A stretch of 64,000 bases of DNA from Symsagittifera roscoffensis (Eukaryota > Xenacoelomorpha > Acoela > Convolutidae): contig NC_087065.1 of assembly GCF_963678635.1 (NCBI RefSeq), forward strand, positions 69,196,956-69,260,955, in the 5' to 3' direction. Made by a program: the position numbers and the translations under genes. Every line of letters begins with the position of its first letter. Within the stretch, counting starts at the first letter, position 1. Positions 58,901 to 64,000 of this stretch are shown here, piece by piece. The notes under the pieces were generated by a model. That model was not told the origin of the DNA. It made no database searches and saw only the letters and a program-made list of their open reading frames with translations.

Positions 58901-58904
58901 GATT

Positions 58905-59810
58905 TGCAACCAACAAGGAACATTCAAATGGAACGGCCCTTTAAAATGCAGAGATGCTCAAAAATACCTGCTGCCAGTCAATCTATTCTGCTGATTAAAT
59001 CATATGGTAACTGATATGGCATTCTGCTCATATGGTAACTGATCAACCGTATTTTTTAAACTAGTTTTTACCCCGAAAAAAAATCCATATTTCGATTTTA
59101 AAAAAAAATGGAAAACTTGTCTGATTAATCTTACTTATTTTCTGAAAAAGGCGCAAAACATTTCCGAACTTATAAATTTGCACGGCTTAACTAGAATAAA
59201 AAGCAATTATAAGACCTAATCGCTCACTTTCCTCGCTTGAAATGAGATTAAAGCAAACTGGAATATATATTTGAATTTTTTAAATGTCACTCGAATTACG
59301 ACTGGTAAGGCTTTAATATGATTGAACACTCTCGAATTACGACTGAAAAGGCTTTAATATGATATAACACTCAACTAGTTCAAATAATTATTTGCGGTAC
59401 CTTATTTTGCTTTGAAAACAAAAAAAAATCAAAACATACCCGAAGACAAAATTCCTATTTTCGATTGCTGGAACAATGATTGACTATTTTTTGCACCTTT
59501 TTCAACTTTAGAACTTCGGAAAACATAATGGAGATGATTTTTTTTATTGCGCGAGCCTTATTTTTTTGCTGAAACTAAGAAGGTTTTTGTTAAGTCTCAC
59601 CATCCAGCCTCAGCAAAAAAAAACCCATAGGAAGAAATGCGCTTTATTTCTTGACACATTTTTAAGCTGATCATCTGTTTCCTCGAAAAAATGCTCATCT
59701 TGTTAACATTTGATTTGAATTTCTTCACATTTGAGAAATTGTTCCAAAAATCAAACCTGGCAATCCACAGAGAAGACATATCGCTATGTTGTTTTGCGCC
59801 GTCATGAAAG
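58905..59810. other. Non-coding stretch
   Basis: A 35-bp tandem pair (TCGAATTACGACTG.AA.GG, then CTTTAATATGAT) occurs near 59290-59370; otherwise nothing was supported. Confidence 0.45.
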
Positions 59811-59814
59811 TTTT

Positions 59815-60132
59815 CTCAGTTGATATCAGTATGGACTGCCTCTCTCAGTTGATATCAGTATGGATTGCCTCTCTCAGTTGATATCAGTATGGATTGCCTC
59901 TCTCAGTTGATATCAGTATGGATTGCCTCTCTCAGTTGATATCAGTATGGATTGCCTCTCTCAGTTGATATCAGTATGGATTGCCTCTCTCAGTTGATAT
60001 CAGTATGGATTGCCTCTCTCAGTTGATATCAGTATGGATTGCCTCTCTCAGTTGATATCAGTATGGATTGCCTCTCTCAGTTGATATCAGTATGGATTGC
60101 CTCTCTCAGTTGATATCAGTATGGATTGCCTT
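59815..60132. repeat. 29-bp minisatellite, 11 copies, overlapping the C15orf61-like stop codon
   Basis: Eleven almost perfect copies of a 29-bp unit containing GATATCAGTATGGATTGCCT. Only the first copy (with GGACTGCC) and the last border differ. The last copy encodes, on the minus strand, the final residues GNPY and the stop of the C15orf61-like gene. The whole array therefore looks like repeated amplification of that gene's 3' end. Confidence 0.97.
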
Positions 60133-62018
60133 TATCTTCAGCGTACCAAAACTTGAGCTCCACAATCTGCCCTGTTTTCTCAACAGCAATTTTTTCGATG
60201 TGCTTTGCCCACAGACGTCCCGCTATTCCGTAGAGCAGACAAGGAAAGCCAAAGTTGACTACTTTGAGTGCAGTAAATAGATAATTCTCTACCGACAAAT
60301 CCTGAAACACCAAAAGAATCTATGAACTCTGTAATAGTTTAGTTTAGAAGACCATGACAGCTTCAGCATGCTCAATCTGTAAAATGATAAACATAGCCAA
60401 CAGACAGTTGGAAAAAGTCAATGAACGCAAAAAAAAGAAAAAATATTGACTTGTTTTTTGAAAGAATTAAAAAATACTGACTTGTTTTTTGAAAGAACTT
60501 CACTTTCAAATTTCAAAAAATATTTATGGCCATAAAGCTCTTCGAATTTTAAAAACAATTTATGATTGACTCTTTTTTGAAAAAAAAACTAACCCATTTA
60601 GGATAACTGGATGAATAGTAAATTTTTTATTTTGCCAACAAATCTGAAAATAAATCCACTTTCGAAATTAGAATTCGATCACGTGTTTCGGGACTTTTAC
60701 ACTTTTGCTTTTCGATAGTGGAGTTTGCCTTCCTTTTAACAAAAGAAATGAACTGAACTTAAAAAATCAAAAGTCAAACCGTGAAAAAGTTCCTGAAAAA
60801 GAACAAACAAAAACAAGGATAGTAACAAACAAACATAGCCAATCGAAGATTGGAAAAGAGTAACGAACGCAAGTAAACACAAAAAAAACACTAAATTTTT
60901 TTTAAAAAAATCATAACTTTCGAATTTCAAAGAAAAAATAGATGCCCTAAAAGCTCTTTGAATTTCTAGAACAATTTATGACTGGCGCTTTTTTGATAAC
61001 ATGAACCCAAGTAGAGAAAACTGTATCAATAGGTTAAATTTTTATTCCGCTGGAAATCTAAAAACTAAATTCCCCTTTTGAAACTTGAAATCTTTCATCT
61101 TTTTTTTTGCGCCATTTCCACGTTTGTATTTGGAGAGTGCTATTTATGTCGCTTTCAGCAGTTGAATTTCAATTGAACTCAAAAACGCATATATAACTAA
61201 GTGCATTCATAAAAGCATCAATATGTATGAATGCACATCTGTTAGTTATTAGAGACTTTTATGCACATTTAAAGACTTTTTCCTGAAAAAAAAATCAGCG
61301 AAGTCTTCACTACGTTCATTACTCTAAATAGATGGCCTTAAAGCTCTTTGAGTTTGTGGAACAATTTATGATATACACTTAATTGTTAAAATTAATTCAA
61401 TTGGAGAAAAATGGATCAATAGGTAAAGTTTTTATTCAGCTGAAAATATAAAAACTAAATTCCCCCTTTGAAACTTGAAATCGTTCACGTTTTTTTGCGC
61501 CATTTCCACATTTGTATCACTTTTAGCAGTAGTTATTAGATACTTTTAAGACTTTTCCTGGAAAAAAAAACAAAAAAATATCAACAAGACCTATATAAGG
61601 GTCTTCACTACGTTCATTACTCTTAAAAACAAATGATATGCTTTTAAATTGCGATACATAGTTCCATTATGAGCGCTATTATAAGTGCGGTAGGAAAACG
61701 TCAGCGTTTTTTTATCGAGAACAACAGACGGTCACCAACCTGATATGGTCGCTTGGAACAATGGAACTTGACATACGGGTAACACCTAGTTCTCAGAACA
61801 TGATAATTCACGCCGTTGTTCTTCTTTTCATTTTCTACAATGAAATTGTAATGAGACAGAGGAAAATGATCGTCAATAATGTCACTCTGTAGAATAAAAA
61901 AGGCAGTCCAAGGCGGGTAGTTGTGAAGAGATAGATATAGACATAGAAGCTCTGAAGATTTAACTTTCGACACTGAATTCAGTCGCATAAACCTAGATAC
62001 AATTTTGAGCATTCTCAA
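60116..62018 (-). CDS. C15orf61-like small conserved protein
   Basis: Two exons in phase 0: 62018-61740 (93 codons, ending SKRPYQ at a GTTGGT donor) and 60301-60116 (after GTGTTTCAG, starting DLSVENYLFTALKVV), 154 residues in all. The order and wording, ELL...PPWTAFF, HFPLSHYNF, GVNYHVLRTRCYPYVKFHCS, then FTALKVVNFGFPCLLYGIAG and a short end DKGNPY, fit the animal C15orf61 family, whose human member has a similar length. Its function is not established. There is a hydrophobic segment in the second exon (NFGFPCLLYGIAG). The last four codons and stop are minisatellite sequence. The intron (61739-60302) holds several dispersed repeats. Confidence 0.9.
60391..60790. repeat. Dispersed ~450-bp repeat, copy 2 (in C15orf61-like intron)
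   Basis: Starts near AACATAGCCAACAGACAGTT and includes TTCGATCACGTGTTTCGGGA; same family as 2995-3415, 3' part shortened. Confidence 0.65.
60830..61325. repeat. Dispersed repeat, copy 3, best preserved
   Basis: Begins AACATAGCCAATCGAAGATT, with AGAGTAACGAACGCAAGT just inside, and ends TCTTCACTACGTTCATTACTC. The AGAGTAACGAACG/CGTTCATTACTCT pair is inverted, as expected of a MITE. It contains GTATGAATGCAC/GTGCATTCATA inner palindromes. Confidence 0.7.
61326..61625. repeat. Dispersed repeat, copy 4, 5'-truncated
   Basis: Abuts copy 3. It starts AAATAGATGGCCTTAAAGC and ends with the same TCTTCACTACGTTCATTACTC. The two share the middle block AACTTGAAATCKTTCA. Confidence 0.7.
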
Positions 62019-62258
62019 TACTTAACATTCATAAACTGAAACCACGCAATAGCTATAGCTTGAAAAAAAAACGTAAGTTCAATTTGGCCCTCAATTAAAT
62101 TTCACTCTAAGGCCAAAAAATTTAGCTGAAACAGAAAAGAGCGTTTGACAGCATGAGAATGTCAAAATCTAACCAACTTCAAATATAATTGAGGGACTAT
62201 ACTGGAAGCCAAATAAAACTTACAAAAATATACTTCCAGAGAAAAAAATATTACAGTT

Positions 62259-62558
62259 TCACAAAAGAGCCACACAGGGAAAAGCATTCAGACTTTTGGC
62301 AGTTCCACATGACGAAGAATCATCAGCTGACAACTGTTTCACAAAAAGGTCGATCGTGGCTTTCATTTTATCAGAATACTCTTTGTGCTTCTCATATCTA
62401 TTTAGGATTTCCTCCGTTGTCAAATTACTCAGATGCTCATGTGTCTGGCTTTGTGACTGTTGTTGCTGTTGAGGTGTACAGAACTTGTCCATGACCTTGA
62501 GCTGATTGGACCAATCAATGGACAGTTGAAGATTCATCTCGATCTGGTCCAATACTGA
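62259..62558 (-). CDS. Last exon of an unrecognised coiled-coil-like protein
   Basis: Follows a TTGTTTCAG acceptor and encodes 99 residues, SVLDQIEMNLQLSIDWSNQL onward, with a QQQQQSQSQ tract, a predicted helix LTTEEILNRYEKHKEYSDKM and an end FPCVALL before the stop. The heptad-like helices suggest a coiled-coil subunit. I do not recognise the family. It ends only 240 bp before the start of the C15orf61-like gene on the same strand, like the PSTK-CDC45 pair, suggesting a shared transcription unit. Upstream exons may lie beyond this window or in 62.6-64 kb, where none is evident. Confidence 0.6.
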   Translation of the reverse strand, partial: SVLDQIEMNLQLSIDWSNQLKVMDKFCTPQQQQQSQSQTHEHLSNLTTEEILNRYEKHKEYSDKMKATIDLFVKQLSADDSSSCGTAKSLNAFPCVALL

Positions 62559-62754
62559 CTGAAACAATCAGAAGTATTCAAGAAGCACTGAAGCAGTATT
62601 GCATAAAATGCAGATGAGACGACTCAGAATGTTACCATAGCTTTTTCTTCAGTGTTTTTTATCATATTATACTTCTGTATTAACTATGAATTTTTATTTC
62701 TTCAATGAAACTAAGATTAGCAGGAATTAGCAGGATTTACTCGTGGAGAAGTAT

Positions 62755-63000
62755 TTACCATAAGTTCTGTTCAATGATACAAAGAAACGAAGCTGCACCT
62801 CGCAAACACAGGGAAAGAAAACACAAAAATACAACAAGGATAACCGGTTGCTGTGCAAGTATCACAGAATGTTCCGACCATATTCATAAAAACTACAAAT
62901 AAAAAGTTCAACTTTTTAATTTCTTCAAATTAGTTTCGTTTTTTTTTTGTACCTGGTGTGATGAGAAAACTCTGAACACGAGTAAAAAGTAAGTAAACAT
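62755..63000. repeat. SINE-like dispersed repeat
   Basis: Contains GAAGCTGCACCTCGCAAACA and AAGGATAACCGGTTGCTGTGC, GCAAGTATCACAGAATGTTCC and GGTGTGATGAGAAAACTCTG. Related blocks are found at 41330-41400 (GCAAGTAGCACAGAAAGTTCC), 46140 and 56090-56310. Confidence 0.6.
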
Positions 63001-63335
63001 GCCAAGCAAGACATTTGACACTCACTGTCAAGCAAGACATTTGAAATTCAACCTAGCAACTGAACAAAATTTACGAAACGGAAACAAGGCCGACAATCTT
63101 TAAGCAGACACCAGTTAAGCCGAAAAAAAAAAACAGTCAATTTGTCAAAAAAAAATTCAAGTTTCAAGCCCCCCTGAAACTACTCTATATTAACTAGTAC
63201 CCATCCAGTAGCTACAATTGAATTTTCATAAAATAGAGCATGTCAGCTGCATATAGCAGCATCATAAGCGATTCAACTGATTTTGTTAAACTAGTTGTTA
63301 ACACAAAACTACAGTCTGAATTGATAACGTAAGAA
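63000..63335. repeat. Dispersed repeat, relative of 32757-32965
   Basis: Includes a short local duplication of CAAGCAAGACATTTGA and then the same ordered blocks as the copy at 32.8 kb. Confidence 0.65.
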
Positions 63336-63404
63336 GATCTTGATGTCCCACATCATCTGATTATTTTGACCACACAAAATTGGGACCCTGTAAGCTATTC
63401 CTCC

Positions 63405-63593
63405 ACTATTGGACAGAGGCGAAGCTGCGCTTCGCAAACACTAGCCAGAATACGACCAAAAGCACTCTATAAAGTGCAGAAGAAAAAATTAGAAATAAGC
63501 CTCGAATTAGTACAAATTCGGCTACGCCTGGGATTTGAACCTTCGACCGAGAGATTATGAGTCTCACACACTAACCACTCAGCCACGGATGCC
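63405..63593 (-). repeat. tRNA-derived SINE
   Basis: On the minus strand the head (63593-63520) starts GGCATCCG, has a perfect A box TGGCTGAGTGG, an anticodon arm with CTCATAA (CAU), and a B box GGTTCAAATCC. The T stem and acceptor stem no longer pair, so it is not a working tRNA. The body downstream contains a hairpin GCGAAGCTGCGCTTCGC (63419-63435), which marks related pieces elsewhere in the window. Confidence 0.75.
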
Positions 63594-63599
63594 TAATTA

Positions 63600-64000
63600 A
63601 TAATAAACATAGCCAATCGAATACTGGAAAATAGTAATGAATGCAAGTAAACAAAAAAACACTGAATTTCTTGAAAAAATCTCAACTTTAGAATTTCAAA
63701 GAAAAAAATAGATGCCCTTTAAGCTCTTTGAATTTCTAGAACAATTTATGATTGGCGCTTTATTGATAACATGAACCCAGATAGAGAAAACAAGATCAAT
63801 AGGTAAAGTTTTTTTTCCGCTGGAAATCTAAAATTAAATTCCTCTTTCGAAGCTAGAAATCGTTCACGTTTTGCGCGCCATTTTGATAGTAGATCAATAG
63901 GTAAAACGTTTTGCGCGCCATAGATCAATAGGTAATTTTTTTTTCCGCTGGAAATCTTAAAATTAAATTCCTCTTTCGAAACTAGAAATCGTTCACGTTT
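63600..64000. repeat. Dispersed repeat, copy 5, running off the window
   Basis: Starts AACATAGCCAATCGAATACT. The middle block GAAATCGTTCACGTTTTGCG is partly duplicated near 63855-64000. Cut by the window end. Confidence 0.7.

Noticed and set aside
59815-60132. Short tandem array as a CRISPR or protein repeat
   Set aside because: There are no unique spacers, and the 29-bp period is not a multiple of three, so it encodes no repeat protein.
63520-63593. Functional tRNA-Met gene
   Set aside because: The A box, B box and CAU arm are present, but the T and acceptor stems do not pair and the sequence continues into a dispersed repeat.

Overview
This window is animal nuclear DNA. It is AT-rich and gene-poor, genes are split by introns with GT...AG ends, and the recognisable host proteins (CDC45, PSTK, a C15orf61 homologue, a LicD-type transferase, a trypsin-like protease fused to a lectin-like piece) are animal-type. 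There is no bacterial gene organisation. The exact lineage cannot be fixed from sequence alone. Very short introns (62 bp in the LicD-like gene) beside very long ones, and same-strand genes about 200 bp apart (PSTK>CDC45, unknown gene>C15orf61), would fit a tunicate/larvacean-like or other invertebrate genome with operon-like clusters; this is inference.

Layout. 1-5 kb: a rearranged FLYWCH/MULE transposase relic, a dispersed repeat and a minus-strand secreted serine protease gene. 5.8-6.1 kb: a reverse-transcriptase relic. 6.9-12.5 kb: a recent tandem duplication of about 2.8 kb. Each copy carries a dead Tc1/mariner-like element and exons of a small cysteine-rich, probably secreted or GPI-anchored protein. 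13.8-20.2 kb: a Ty3/gypsy-type LTR retrotransposon with 250-bp LTRs and broken pol, flanked outside its LTRs by a further direct repeat of about 115-130 bp. 21.8-37.1 kb: a minus-strand LicD-like gene. One intron of it (at least 11 kb, probably with an unseen exon inside) contains an 8.9-kb array of five full and one partial copies of a roughly 1.59-kb repeat. Another intron contains a degraded LINE that itself carries a piece of a hAT-type MITE.

37-51 kb: mostly non-coding, with several small transposons defined here by inverted repeats and target-site duplications (37.9 kb, 38.7 kb, 49.9 kb), tRNA-derived SINE pieces, an old diverged tandem repeat, and two paralogous two-finger C2H2 zinc-finger genes. 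51.8-55.3 kb: CDC45 and PSTK, adjacent on the minus strand. 56.4-58.9 kb: a MULE with long terminal inverted repeats and an 8-bp target duplication, its transposase dead. 59.8-62.6 kb: a C15orf61-like gene whose stop codon lies in an 11-copy 29-bp minisatellite, plus the last exon of an unrecognised gene just upstream. 63-64 kb: SINE and dispersed repeats.

The genes do not form one pathway. CDC45 (replication helicase) and PSTK (selenocysteyl-tRNA synthesis) are housekeeping neighbours. The most unusual structures are the intronic 1.59-kb array with its conserved reading frame, the minisatellite that appears to have grown from a gene's terminal codons, and the lectin-like/trypsin fusion.
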